From Streptomyces asoensis (lineage in GTDB: Bacteria > Actinomycetota > Actinomycetes > Streptomycetales > Streptomycetaceae): a stretch of 64,000 nucleotides of DNA. The position numbers and the translations under genes were made by a program. The first letter of the stretch is position 1; each line of letters starts with the position of its first letter. The notes under the pieces are model-generated. The model saw only the letters and a list, made by a program, of their open reading frames with translations. It did not search any database and was not told the origin of the DNA. Below, piece by piece: positions 44,130-53,203 of the stretch. The stretch lies in NCBI RefSeq assembly GCF_016860545.1, contig NZ_BNEB01000002.1, forward strand, positions 1,426,001-1,490,000. Direction: 5' to 3'.

Positions 44130-45002
44130 ATGACGGGGCCGATCACGGCAGGGGTCGACGGGACGGACGAGAGCCTCGCGGCACTCGCCTGGGCGGCCCG
44201 CGAGGCCGTCCGGCGCGATCTGGGGCTGCGGGTGGTGCACGCCTGGCAGTTCCAGCCGAACGCGGCGGCCGACGTCGCGGACCGGGAGGCACAGGAGCGG
44301 TGGGTCGCGGACTCCGTGCGGCAGGCCGTCGCGGCGGTCGCCGAGCGGCACCCCGGTCTGACCGTCACCACCGAGGTGCGGGAGGGCGCTCCGGTCGGGA
44401 CGCTGGTGGCCGCCGCGGCCGAGGCCGGACTGCTGGTGCTCGGCTCGCGCGGGCACGGACCCGTCGTCGGGTTCCTGCTGGGCTCGGTCGGGCAGCAGGT
44501 CATCGCCGAGGCCGCGTGCCCGGTCGTGCTGGTGCGGGCCGGTGACCGGCCGTCGTCCGAGGTGGCCGGCCACGAGATCGTCGTCGGCCAGCAGGGCGAG
44601 CCCGAGGACAGCGCCCCGGCGCTGCGCTTCGCGTTCGAGACGGCCGCCGCCCGGGGCGCGGCCGTCCGCGCGGTACGCGCCTGGACCCTGCCGCCGGTGT
44701 TCGCCTACAGCCCCGGCTCGCTGAAGCTGCTGGACGACGCGGGCGGCCTGGAGCCGTACGAGAAGCGGGCGCTGGCCGAGGCGCTGGAGCCGTGGCGGGA
44801 GCGGTTCCCGGACGTGCCGGTGGTCGAGCACGTGGAGATGGGCAGCGCGGGGCAGGTGCTGCTGTCGGTGTCCGGTCGGGCGCAGCTGATGGTGGTCGGC
44901 CGACGGGCCCACCGGACGGCCGTGGGGGCCAGGATCGGGTCGGTGGCGCACGGCGTCCTGCACCACGCGGACTGCCCGGTCGCCGTCGTGCCCCACGCCT
45001 GA
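44130..45002 (+). CDS. Universal stress protein with two Usp domains
   Basis: 290 aa, tandem Usp domains (about 1-138 and 145-290). The first has the ATP-binding-type motif GSRGHGPVVGFLLGSVGQQV and the second GRRAHRTAVGARIGSVAHGV, both G-x2-G-x9-G-S/A-like. Members bind ATP or AMP and accumulate under stress. GTG/ATG context: ATG 44130 follows GAGGAGGCGG. The stop is 1 bp from the stop of the convergent DUF4032 gene. Confidence 0.94.
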   Translation: MTGPITAGVDGTDESLAALAWAAREAVRRDLGLRVVHAWQFQPNAAADVADREAQERWVADSVRQAVAAVAERHPGLTVTTEVREGAPVGTLVAAAAEAGLLVLGSRGHGPVVGFLLGSVGQQVIAEAACPVVLVRAGDRPSSEVAGHEIVVGQQGEPEDSAPALRFAFETAAARGAAVRAVRAWTLPPVFAYSPGSLKLLDDAGGLEPYEKRALAEALEPWRERFPDVPVVEHVEMGSAGQVLLSVSGRAQLMVVGRRAHRTAVGARIGSVAHGVLHHADCPVAVVPHA

Positions 45003-45003
45003 C

Positions 45004-46239
45004 TCACTCCGGGAGCGTCGGCTCCAGTGTCTCGCGGGCCTTGGGCAGGATCTTCGTGATGTAGTCCTCGACCGCGGTGTCGAGCCCGATGTCGTGCTGC
45101 GCGTGCTCCGAGAGGTACCAGCGGTGTTCGAGGAGCTCGTGGTAGATCTCCGCCGCGTCCATGGAGCCGCGCAGCTCGAGGGGGACCGCCCGCACGGTGG
45201 GCCGGAAGACGTCCCGCACCCACCGGTGCGCCAGTACCTCGGGACGGGCCGCGAGGGGGTCGCCCGGGGCGTAGTCGTCCTGGGTGGCCATCCAGCTCTC
45301 CAGGTCGTTCAGCAGCCGCCGGGCCTGGTTCTCCTCGGTGTCCAGGCCGGTGAGGCGCAGCAGCTGGCGCTGGTGGTGGCCCGCGTCGACGACCTTGGGC
45401 ACGAAGGTGACCGTGTCGCCGTTGGAGGAGTGCTCGATCTGCATCTCCGCGACGTCGAAGCCGAGTTCGTTGAGCCGCCGGATCCGGCGCTCGATGTAGT
45501 GGTACTTGCCCGCCGGGTAGACGGAGGTGCGGGTCAGCTCCTCCCACAGCGCCCCGTAGCGCGCGCAGATCTCGGTGCCGAACTCGATCGGGTCCACGGA
45601 GGGGTGCAGTGCCCCGGAGGCCTCCAGGTCGAGCAGTTCGCCGCTGATGTTGACGCGGGCGAGGTCGAGGTCGTAGTCGCGCTGGCCGCCGCTCAGCTGG
45701 GGGTGCAGGTCGCCGGTCTCGGCGTCGACGAGGTAGGCGGCGTAGGCCCCCGCGTCCCGCCGGAACAGGGTGTTGGACAGCGAGCAGTCGCCCCACGCGA
45801 ACCCGGCCAGGTGCAGACGCACCAGGAGCACGGCGAGGGCGTCCATGAGCCGGTGCATGGTCGCCGGGCGCATCGTCGTCTCGAACATCGAGCGGTACGG
45901 CATCGAGCCGCCCAGGTGCCGGGTGACCAGCACGGACTCCAGCGGGGCGCCGCCGTCGTCGGTGCGGCCGGTGACCACGGCGAGCGGGTCGACGGCGGGG
46001 ATTCCGAGCCGGTCCAGGTCGCGCAGCAGCTCGTACTCGCGCAGTGCGGGGCGCTCGGCGAGCTCCTTGACGGCGATGACCTCGTCGCCGGCCTGGGCGT
46101 ACCGCACCACGTGCCGTGAGATGCCGCGCGGCAGCGGGACGAGGACCTCTTCGGGCCACTCCTCCAGGGGGAGGTGCCAGGGCAGCTCCAGCAGGAGGGC
46201 CGGGTGCTCCGGGTTGGTGGCGCTGATCTGCAAAGCCAT
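45004..46239 (-). CDS. DUF4032 protein with kinase-like fold
   Basis: 411 aa. The N-terminal half has lipopolysaccharide-kinase-like motifs: VIAVKELAERPALREYELLRDLDRLGIP (Lys and helix C Glu), GFAWGDCSLSNTLFRRDAG (catalytic-loop GDxxxxN) and YLVDAETGDL (DxE metal site). The C-terminal half (from about 205) is the DUF4032 region. Widespread in actinobacteria; suggested to be an atypical kinase, but with no known substrate. Starts ATG 46239; 10 bp after the MBL-hydrolase stop and likely co-transcribed with it. Confidence 0.92.
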   Translation of the reverse strand: MALQISATNPEHPALLLELPWHLPLEEWPEEVLVPLPRGISRHVVRYAQAGDEVIAVKELAERPALREYELLRDLDRLGIPAVDPLAVVTGRTDDGGAPLESVLVTRHLGGSMPYRSMFETTMRPATMHRLMDALAVLLVRLHLAGFAWGDCSLSNTLFRRDAGAYAAYLVDAETGDLHPQLSGGQRDYDLDLARVNISGELLDLEASGALHPSVDPIEFGTEICARYGALWEELTRTSVYPAGKYHYIERRIRRLNELGFDVAEMQIEHSSNGDTVTFVPKVVDAGHHQRQLLRLTGLDTEENQARRLLNDLESWMATQDDYAPGDPLAARPEVLAHRWVRDVFRPTVRAVPLELRGSMDAAEIYHELLEHRWYLSEHAQHDIGLDTAVEDYITKILPKARETLEPTLPE

Positions 46240-46248
46240 GGCCTGACC

Positions 46249-46998
46249 TTAGACGGCGCGTTCGCGGGCCAGCTGGGCGGCCGCCTTGACGGACCCCCGG
46301 TGCAGCGGGCCGTGGCCGGGCAGCAGAAGATCGCCCGACAGGCCCTCGATCACGTCCAGTGACGTCACGGCGCGGGCGCGCTCGTGGTGGAACATGTCCG
46401 GCAGCAGCTGCGGGCCCTTCAGGCGCGAGGTCGGGTGACCGCTCACCAGGGCGTCGCCGGAGACGACGACGCCCGCCCGCGGGAGGTGGAACACGGCGTG
46501 GCCGCCGGTGTGGCCGGGGGTGTGCACGGGGACGGGCCGGCCCGGCAGGTCGAGCGGGCCGTCGGCGGCCGGGAACGCCTCGGGCGCGGTGACCGGGTGC
46601 TGTTCGGTGCCGCCGGAGCGCAGCGCGTGCACCGTCCAGGGCAGCACCCCGGGCCGCCAGGCGTTCCTCAGCACCTCGCCGACGGTCACCTGCTGGAGGA
46701 AGTCCCGGCGGGCGTGGGGCACTTCGGCCTCGTGCAGGTACACCGGGGTGCCGTACACGGAGCGGAGGTGCTCGGCGGAGCCCAGGTGGTCGTTGTGGGC
46801 GTGGGTGATCAGCACGGCCGTGACGGCCTCCGGCGCGGAGCCCACCGCGGCGAGGGAGTCCAGCACGAGCTGCCGGTCCCCGGGGTAGCCGGTGTCGATC
46901 AGGGTGACCGCGTCCCCCTCGGTGAGGATCACCCAGTTGGTGTTGCTGCCGTGCACCAGGTAGGTGCCGTCCGCCACTTGCCGTACGTCTGCCCGCAT
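46249..46998 (-). CDS. MBL-fold metallo-hydrolase
   Basis: 249 aa. The metallo-beta-lactamase motif THAHNDHLG (HxHxDH) is present, with further metal ligands HTPGHTGGH and VSGDALVSG, and LLPGHGPLH at the end. The sequence resembles hydroxyacylglutathione-hydrolase-like or lactonase-like MBL proteins. ATG 46998 gives an MRADVRQVADGTYLVHGSNTNWVIL start, as is usual for the family. Followed by DUF4032 after 9 bp. Confidence 0.93.
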   Translation of the reverse strand: MRADVRQVADGTYLVHGSNTNWVILTEGDAVTLIDTGYPGDRQLVLDSLAAVGSAPEAVTAVLITHAHNDHLGSAEHLRSVYGTPVYLHEAEVPHARRDFLQQVTVGEVLRNAWRPGVLPWTVHALRSGGTEQHPVTAPEAFPAADGPLDLPGRPVPVHTPGHTGGHAVFHLPRAGVVVSGDALVSGHPTSRLKGPQLLPDMFHHERARAVTSLDVIEGLSGDLLLPGHGPLHRGSVKAAAQLARERAV

Positions 46999-47141
46999 GG
47001 CCGTCCCGTGTCCGGAGGATCCTGCTTCCGCTTCGTGCTGACGGGGGACAGCAAAGCAGATCACCGGGCGGGGCCGGACGGCGGGGCGCGAGCCCGGTCC
47101 ACGTACCCCCGAAGACCGCGAACGGCACCGCGGGCGCGGTG

Positions 47142-47771
47142 TCAGCGCACTCCCCGCGGCCGGAACTGGACGCTGATGCGCGGTCCGGCGGCGCGGGCGG
47201 ACTTGGGCACGCAGTGCTCCCAGGTGCGCTGGCAGGAGCCGCCCATCACGATCAGGTCGCCGTGTCCCAGCGGGCGCCGCACGGTCCCGCCGCCGCGCAC
47301 GGGCCGCAGCAGCAGGTCGCGCGGGGCGCCCACGGAGAGGATCGCGACCATGGTGTCCTCCCTGGCGCCGCGCCCGACCCGGTCGCCGTGCCAGGCCACG
47401 CTGTCGCGGCCGTCGCGGTAGTGGCACAGCCCCGCCGTGGCGAAGGGCTCGCCCAGCTCGTCGGCGTAGTGCGCGGACAGGTCCCGGCGGGCCTCGGCCA
47501 GTACCGGGTGCGGCAGCTCCTCGTCCGCTCCGTAGAACGCCAGCAGCCGCGGTACGTCGATCACGTTGTCGTACATCTTGCGGCGCTCGGCACGCCAGGG
47601 CACCTCGGCCGCCAGCCGCTCGAACAGGGCGTCCGAGCCGGTGAGCCAGCCCGGCAGCACGTCGATCCAGGCGCCCGCGTCGAGGAGGGTCCGGCGGACG
47701 CCGTCGAGGGAGCCGAGGCGCAGTTCGTCGGTCTGGTCGAAGAGTGATCCCTGGAGGTGGTGCGCGGTCAT
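47142..47771 (-). CDS. alkB: AlkB-like Fe(II)/2-oxoglutarate dioxygenase
   Basis: 209 aa. The iron ligands HxD (AWHGDRVG) and the distal His (RTWEHCVPK) are visible, as is the 2-oxoglutarate-binding Arg in RISVQFRPR. The core NVIDVPRLLAFYGADEELPHPVL and YRDGRDSVAWHGD is the repair-enzyme type rather than a natural-product oxygenase. It removes methyl groups from alkylated nucleobases in DNA or RNA. ATG 47771; 173 bp separate it from the divergent TetR gene. Confidence 0.93.
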   Translation of the reverse strand: MTAHHLQGSLFDQTDELRLGSLDGVRRTLLDAGAWIDVLPGWLTGSDALFERLAAEVPWRAERRKMYDNVIDVPRLLAFYGADEELPHPVLAEARRDLSAHYADELGEPFATAGLCHYRDGRDSVAWHGDRVGRGAREDTMVAILSVGAPRDLLLRPVRGGGTVRRPLGHGDLIVMGGSCQRTWEHCVPKSARAAGPRISVQFRPRGVR

Positions 47772-47893
47772 GGTCCCAGCCTACGCCTGAATCGAAAATA
47801 TGTTCCCTTCTGCTGTGTCGCGGGGCCTGGGTCGTCCGTGGGGTGCGGTCGCTCGCCGGGCCGCCGACGGGTGCGCGGTCGCTCGACAGGGCT

Positions 47894-47932
47894 TTCGATA
47901 CACAGATGTATCGGATACATTCCCGTATCGAA
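47894..47932. promoter_or_regulatory. Dense GTATC/GATAC operator cluster
   Basis: ATGTATC-G-GATACAT (47906-47920) is a perfect palindrome. GATACA-CAGA-TGTATC (47897-47912) overlaps it, and TTCGATAC (47894-47901) with GTATCGAA (47925-47932) forms an outer pair. The block is immediately upstream of the TetR gene (start 47945), so autoregulation is likely. Confidence 0.75.
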
Positions 47933-47944
47933 CGGAGGTCCGAG

Positions 47945-48580
47945 ATGACGGCGGAGCGCAGCGGGCCGACGGCCGGACGCGTCACCAGGCGCCGGGTCCG
48001 CACGCGGGCCAGGCTGCTCGACGCGGCCTTCGAGGTGTTCGCCGCCAAGGGCTTCGGACGGGTCTCCATCGAGGAGGTCTGCGAGGCCGCCGGCTACAGC
48101 AGGGGCGCCTTCTACTCCAACTTCGCCACCCTGGACGAGCTGTTCTTCGCCCTCTACGGGCAACGCGCCGACCTGATCGCCGAGCAGGTCTCCGGGGCCC
48201 TCGCCCTGGACGGACCCGACCTCGACGTGGCCGCCGCCGTCGACCGGGTCACCGAGGTGCTCCTGCTCGACCTCGACTGGCTGCTGGTCAAGACGGACTT
48301 CCTGGTGCACGCGGCACGTGCGCCCGACGTCGCCCGGACGCTGCTGGAGCACCGCGCGCGGCTGCGGCGGGCGATCGCCGACCGGCTCGCCCGCGCCCGC
48401 GGCCTCGCCGTACTGCCGGCCGTGCTCGGCGACGTCGACGGCGCGGCGCACGCCGTGGTCGCCGCCTACGACGGGGTCACCGTCCAACTGCTGCTGGACA
48501 AGGACGTCGACGGCGCCCGGGTCTGGCTGAAGCAACTACTCACCGCGCTGCTGACCGACGGCAGCGGCACCCCGGAATGA
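47945..48580 (+). CDS. TetR-family regulator
   Basis: 211 aa. Helix-turn-helix at about 15-62 (RRVRTRARLLDAAFEVFAAKGFGRVSIEEVCEAAGYSRGAFYSNFATLDELF) and an all-helical C-terminal ligand domain. ATG 47945 has GGAGGTCCGAG upstream. The dense operator directly in front, and a FAD dehydrogenase gene 28 bp behind, suggest that it controls the dehydrogenase and itself. AlkB-like is the divergent neighbour. Confidence 0.93.
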   Translation: MTAERSGPTAGRVTRRRVRTRARLLDAAFEVFAAKGFGRVSIEEVCEAAGYSRGAFYSNFATLDELFFALYGQRADLIAEQVSGALALDGPDLDVAAAVDRVTEVLLLDLDWLLVKTDFLVHAARAPDVARTLLEHRARLRRAIADRLARARGLAVLPAVLGDVDGAAHAVVAAYDGVTVQLLLDKDVDGARVWLKQLLTALLTDGSGTPE

Positions 48581-48608
48581 CACCCTCAGGAGAAAGGCAG
48601 CGGACGCC

Positions 48609-50282
48609 ATGGACGCGGACGTCATCGTCGTCGGAGCGGGCCTCGCGGGGCTCGTCGCGGCGCACGAACTCACCAGCAGGGGCCGGCGGGTCGCCCTGGT
48701 CGACCAGGAGAACGCCGCCAACCTCGGCGGCCAGGCGTTCTGGTCCTTCGGCGGGCTCTTCCTCGTCGACTCGCCCGAGCAGCGCCGCCTCGGCATCAAG
48801 GACTCCTTCGACCTCGCCTGGAGCGACTGGCGGGGCAGCGCGCAGTTCGACCGCACCGACGACGAGGACTCCTGGGCGGTGCGCTGGGCGCGCGCCTACG
48901 TGGAGTTCGCGGCGGGGGAGAAGCGCGGCTGGCTCGCCGGGCACGGGATCTCCTTCGTGCCGACCGTCGGCTGGGCGGAGCGCGGCGACCTGCGCGCCGA
49001 CGGACACGGCAACTCCGTGCCGCGCTTCCACGTCGCCTGGGGCACCGGCACGGGCGTCGTCGAACCCTTCGTCCGCCACGCCAGGCAGGCCGCCCAGGAC
49101 GGGCTCCTGACCTTCTACCACCGGCACCGGGTGGACGAGCTGGTCGTGACGGACGGCGCCGCACGCGGGGTGCGCGGCACGGTCCTCGCTCCCGACGACT
49201 CCGCCCGGGGCGTCGCCTCCAACCGCGACCGCCTCGGCGACTTCGAACTGACCGCCCAGGCCGTGGTCGTCACCAGCGGCGGCATCGGCGCGAACCACGA
49301 CATCGTGCGGCGCTGCTGGCCCGAACGACTGGGCACGCCCCCCGGCGAGATGGTCACCGGTGTCCCCGCCTACGTCGACGGCCGGATGCTCGACATCAGC
49401 GCCGAGGCCGGCGTCCGCCTGGTCAACCGCGACCGCATGTGGCACTACACCGAGGGCATCCAGAACTGGGACCCGATCTGGCCCGGCCACGGCATCCGCA
49501 TCCTGCCCGGCCCGTCCTCGCTGTGGTTCGACGCCCTCGGCCGCCGGCTGCCCGACCCGTGCCTGCCGGGCTACGACACCCTCGGCACGCTCAGGCACCT
49601 GCGGACGACCCCGGACATCGCCGGCCACGACCACTCGTGGTTCGTCCTCACCCGCAGGATCGTCGAGAAGGAGTTCGCGCTCTCCGGCTCCGAGCAGAAC
49701 CCCGACATCACCGCCAAGGACCGCAAGGCCGTCCTGCGCGACCGTCTCCTCGGCAAGGGCGCCCCGGCGCCGGTGCAGGCCTTCCTCGACCGCGGCGCGG
49801 ACTTCGTGATCGCCGACACCCTCGACCAGCTCGTCGAGAAGATGAACGGGCTGACGGGGGAGCCGCTGCTCGACACGGCGGCCCTGCGCCGGCAGATCGA
49901 GGCCCGCGACCTCCAGATGGCCAACCCTTACAGCAAGGACGCCCAGGTCCAGGGCATCCGCAACGCCCGCCGCTACATCGGCGACCGGCTCGGCCGCGTC
50001 GCCACCCCGCACCGCTTCCTGGACCCGGAGGCGGGCCCGCTCATCGCCGTGAAACTGCACGTCCTCACCCGCAAGACCCTCGGCGGCATCCAGACCGATC
50101 TCGACTCGCGGGCCCTGGGCGCCGACGGACAGCCGGTCGAGGGGCTCTACGCGGCCGGTGAGGTGGCCGGCTTCGGCGGGGGCGGGGTGCACGGCTACAA
50201 CGCCCTCGAAGGCACCTTCCTCGGCGGCTGCCTCTTCTCGGGACGCGCGGCGGGACGTGCCGCGGCGCAGCAGACGGGCTGA
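48609..50282 (+). CDS. FAD-binding dehydrogenase (KstD-like)
   Basis: 557 aa. N-terminal FAD motif VIVVGAGLAGLVAAHELTSRG (about 4-24), central VVTSGGIGANHDI and C-terminal GLYAAGEVAGFGGGGVHGYNALEGTFLGGCLFSG motifs of the fumarate-reductase/3-ketosteroid-delta1-dehydrogenase superfamily. Typical members introduce a double bond next to a carbonyl. Coupled to the TetR gene upstream (28 bp), so it is a plausible catabolic or detoxification enzyme. Substrate unknown. Confidence 0.93.
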   Translation: MDADVIVVGAGLAGLVAAHELTSRGRRVALVDQENAANLGGQAFWSFGGLFLVDSPEQRRLGIKDSFDLAWSDWRGSAQFDRTDDEDSWAVRWARAYVEFAAGEKRGWLAGHGISFVPTVGWAERGDLRADGHGNSVPRFHVAWGTGTGVVEPFVRHARQAAQDGLLTFYHRHRVDELVVTDGAARGVRGTVLAPDDSARGVASNRDRLGDFELTAQAVVVTSGGIGANHDIVRRCWPERLGTPPGEMVTGVPAYVDGRMLDISAEAGVRLVNRDRMWHYTEGIQNWDPIWPGHGIRILPGPSSLWFDALGRRLPDPCLPGYDTLGTLRHLRTTPDIAGHDHSWFVLTRRIVEKEFALSGSEQNPDITAKDRKAVLRDRLLGKGAPAPVQAFLDRGADFVIADTLDQLVEKMNGLTGEPLLDTAALRRQIEARDLQMANPYSKDAQVQGIRNARRYIGDRLGRVATPHRFLDPEAGPLIAVKLHVLTRKTLGGIQTDLDSRALGADGQPVEGLYAAGEVAGFGGGGVHGYNALEGTFLGGCLFSGRAAGRAAAQQTG

Positions 50283-50351
50283 CGCGGAACGGACGGGCCG
50301 AGGGCAGCGGACGCGCTGACGCGGAGCGGGCGCCCCGACGCCCGTCCGCCG

Positions 50352-50711
50352 TCAGGGCCGGTCCGCCTCCAGCAGACGGACCAGCACCGCCGTGTGGCTG
50401 CACTCCGGGGACTTCGCCGACGTCAGCAGCGTCACGGGTCCCCGGCGCACCGACTCGCGTACACCGTCGAGGAGCTGCGCCGCCTCCGGGGCGGCCAGCT
50501 CCGCCTCGTAGCGCCGCGCGAACTCCTCGTAGCTCCCCTCGCCCGCGTGGTACCAGCGGCGCAGCCCGGTGGAAGGGGTGAGGCCCTTGGGCCACTCGTC
50601 CACCCGGGCCGCGGCCCGGGACACACCGCGCGGCCACAGCCGGTCCACCAGGACCCGTACCCCGTCGTCGGGTTCGGGCGGGTCGTACACGCGGCGTACG
50701 CGGACACTCAT
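50352..50711 (-). CDS. DUF488 family protein
   Basis: 119 aa. The motif MSVRVRRVYDPPEPDDGVRVLVDRLWPRGVSR is diagnostic for this family of small proteins, and LTPSTGLRRWYHAGEGSYEEFARRYEAEL with TLLTSAKSPECSHTAVL follows. Function is unproven; a nuclease-like or metal-binding role has been suggested for some members. Monocistronic, divergent from the M1 peptidase. Confidence 0.92.
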   Translation of the reverse strand: MSVRVRRVYDPPEPDDGVRVLVDRLWPRGVSRAAARVDEWPKGLTPSTGLRRWYHAGEGSYEEFARRYEAELAAPEAAQLLDGVRESVRRGPVTLLTSAKSPECSHTAVLVRLLEADRP

Positions 50712-50894
50712 GGCGGACCGTCCTCGGTTCGGCGGGTTCCTTCCGAGCGTAGGCCCCGCACACCCACCCGCACCGCCGGGCCCGACCTGAACGAGCAGAA
50801 CCGAACGACGAGAACAGCGGAGAACACCGGGTTGCGCAGGAGGCCAGTCCCTAATCTGAGGAGGTCCGATCTGACGCCACCCCCAGGAGCGCAC

Positions 50895-52310
50895 GTGAGG
50901 CACCCCCGCAGACGCAGCACCACCCTCCTCCGCCGTGAAGCCGTCGCCGCCACCGTCCCGGTCGCCGTGGCGGCGCTGCTCGCGGCGGCCGGGCCCGCCA
51001 CGGCGGCCGGACCGGGCACCGCCGGCGTCGGCGACCCCTACTTCCCGCTCGCCGGCAACGGCGGCTACCACGTGTCCCACTACGACCTGACCCTCCGCTA
51101 CGACCCGGGCACCCGCCACCTCGACGGCAAGGCCGTCCTGACCGCCCGGGCCGAACGACGGCTGACCCGCTTCGACCTCGACCTCCAGGGGCTGAGGATC
51201 ACCGGGCTGAGCGTCGACCACGTCAAGGCGGCCTACCGGCGCGACGGCCAGGAGCTCGTCGTCACCCCCCGCCGCGCCCTGCGCGCGGGCGAGCGCTTCC
51301 AGGTCACCGTCGCCTACGACGGCACCCCCGCTCCCGTCACCGACCCCGACGGCTCCGCGGACGGCTGGATCCCCACCGACGACGGGGCCTTCGTCGCCGG
51401 CGAACCGCAGGGCGCCATGACCTGGTTCCCTGCCGACAACCATCCGCTGGACAAGTCGTCCTACGACTTCACCGTCACCGTCCCCGCGGACCGGGCCGCC
51501 GTCGCCAACGGCGTCCTGCTGAGCCGGCGCACGGCCCATGGCAGGACCACCTTCCACTGGCGCCAGAGCGAACCCATGGCCGCCTACCTCGCGACCGCCA
51601 CCGTGGGGAAGTTCCGCGTCGACCAGTACACGACCCGCGACGGCATCCAGGTCTACGACGCCGTCGACCCGCGCGAGGCGGCGGCCGCCGCCCCCGTCCT
51701 CAAGCGCCTGCCCGAGGTCCTGGAATGGGAGAGCGCGCTGTTCGGGCGCTATCCGTTCCGCGCCGCCGGGTCGATCGTCGACCACGCCCCCGACGTCGGC
51801 TACGCCCTGGAGACCCAGTCACGGCCCGTCTACGACTCGGCCCCCTCCCTGAGCACCCTCGTCCACGAGAACGCCCACCAGTGGTTCGGCGACTCCGTCT
51901 CCCTCACCTCCTGGAAGGACATCTGGCTCAACGAGGGCTTCGCCACCTACGCCGAGTGGCTCTGGGCCGAGCAGCACGGCGGCAGCTCCGCCCGGAAGAC
52001 CTTCGACACCCTGTACGCCCGCCCCGCCACCGACGGCCTCTGGGCGTTCCCGCCCGGCGACCCGGGCAGCGGCGCGAACATCTTCGGCACCCCCGTCTAC
52101 GCCCGTGGCGCCATGGCCCTGCACGCCGTGCGCACCGCCGTCGGGGACCGCGCCTTCTTCCGCATCCTGCGGGCCTGGGCCACCGCGCACCGCCACGGCC
52201 ACGGCACCACCGAGCGGTTCGAGCGCCTCGCGGAACAGGTGTCCGGGGCCGACCTCGGCGCGCTGCTGGGGACCTGGCTCTACGGCAGGGGCAAGCCCGG
52301 CCGACCGTAG
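50895..52310 (+). CDS. Secreted M1-family metallopeptidase
   Basis: 471 aa. Sec-type signal peptide: an Arg-rich start, a hydrophobic VAATVPVAVAALLAAAG core and an ATAAG cleavage region (about residue 35). Gluzincin motif HENAHQWFG (HExxH) with the third ligand in NEGFATYAEW. The GAMTWFPADNHP segment replaces the GAMEN exopeptidase loop of classical aminopeptidase N, and the C-terminal region is short, so this is a compact M1 form. GTG 50895 has AGGAG 5 nt upstream. Confidence 0.93.
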   Translation: MRHPRRRSTTLLRREAVAATVPVAVAALLAAAGPATAAGPGTAGVGDPYFPLAGNGGYHVSHYDLTLRYDPGTRHLDGKAVLTARAERRLTRFDLDLQGLRITGLSVDHVKAAYRRDGQELVVTPRRALRAGERFQVTVAYDGTPAPVTDPDGSADGWIPTDDGAFVAGEPQGAMTWFPADNHPLDKSSYDFTVTVPADRAAVANGVLLSRRTAHGRTTFHWRQSEPMAAYLATATVGKFRVDQYTTRDGIQVYDAVDPREAAAAAPVLKRLPEVLEWESALFGRYPFRAAGSIVDHAPDVGYALETQSRPVYDSAPSLSTLVHENAHQWFGDSVSLTSWKDIWLNEGFATYAEWLWAEQHGGSSARKTFDTLYARPATDGLWAFPPGDPGSGANIFGTPVYARGAMALHAVRTAVGDRAFFRILRAWATAHRHGHGTTERFERLAEQVSGADLGALLGTWLYGRGKPGRP

Positions 52311-52318
52311 ACCCCCGA

Positions 52319-52365
52319 CCGGAACCCGGAACCCGGAACCCGGAACCGGAACCGGAACCCGGAAC
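52319..52365. repeat. CCGGAAC(C) heptamer/hexamer tandem repeat
   Basis: Seven consecutive units of CCGGAAC or CCGGAA, with lengths 7-7-7-6-6-7-7, start 9 bp after the peptidase stop. Possible slippage or copy-number variation. No coding role. Confidence 0.85.
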
Positions 52366-52504
52366 CTGACGAGTTCCACACACCTGTCGGCGAAGATCGA
52401 ATGATGATCCCACCGCGCCCCTGGGCCGCGGTGGCGTCGTGGAGCAGCCGGCCGGCCCGGGCGGCCCACCCCCGCCCGGCCCGCCGGGAGAACGGAGTTG
52501 TCGC

Positions 52505-53203
52505 GTGTGCGCTCATGTACTGGTCGCCGAGGACGACGCGATGCAGGCCGAGCTGATCCGGCGTTCGCTCCTCGCCGAGGGCCACACCGCCACCGTCGTG
52601 CACGACGGAGCGGCCGCGCTCGACGCGGTCCGCCGGGGGCGGCCCGACCTGGTCGTCCTCGACCTCATGCTGCCGGTCATCGACGGCTTCGGGGTCTGCC
52701 GCGTGCTGCGCAGGGACGACGACATCCCGGTGCTGATGCTGACCGCCCGCGCCGCCGAGGACGACATCCTGCTCGGCCTGGAACTGGGCGCCGACGACTA
52801 CATGACCAAGCCCTACAGTCCGCGCGAGCTGATGGCCCGTATCCGCACCGTGCTGCGGCGCAGCGGGCGGCCCGGCGGGGACCGGCGCGACGACCCCGTC
52901 GTGCGCGCCGCCGGACTCGCCGTCGACCCCGAGCGCCACGAGGTGCGCTGCGCCGGCGCCCCGGTGGAGTGCACCCCGGCCGAGTTCCAGATCCTGCTCG
53001 CCATGGCCGCCGAACCCGAACGGGTCTTCACCCGGCGGCAGTTGCTCCAGTGCACCCGCGGTTTCGACCGCGCCTCGACCGAACGGGCCGTCGACGTGCA
53101 CATCATGAACCTGCGCCGGAAGATCGAGACCGACCCGCGCAGACCGGTACGGCTGCTGACCGTGTTCGGCGTCGGCTACAAACTCAGCGGCGGCGCCGCG
53201 TGA
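52505..53203 (+). CDS. OmpR/PhoB-type response regulator
   Basis: 232 aa. Receiver domain with acidic D10/D11, phospho-acceptor D53 (LVVLDLMLPVIDG), a conserved Thr in LMLTARAAED and Lys in YMTKPYSPREL; winged-helix output domain (about 130-230: RRQLLQCTRGFDRASTERAVDVHIMNLRRKIE). GTG 52505 has GGAG at 52494-52497. The GTGA overlap at 53200 couples it to its histidine kinase. The upstream M1 peptidase is 194 bp away and may be a target; this is a guess. Confidence 0.95.
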   Translation: MCAHVLVAEDDAMQAELIRRSLLAEGHTATVVHDGAAALDAVRRGRPDLVVLDLMLPVIDGFGVCRVLRRDDDIPVLMLTARAAEDDILLGLELGADDYMTKPYSPRELMARIRTVLRRSGRPGGDRRDDPVVRAAGLAVDPERHEVRCAGAPVECTPAEFQILLAMAAEPERVFTRRQLLQCTRGFDRASTERAVDVHIMNLRRKIETDPRRPVRLLTVFGVGYKLSGGAA

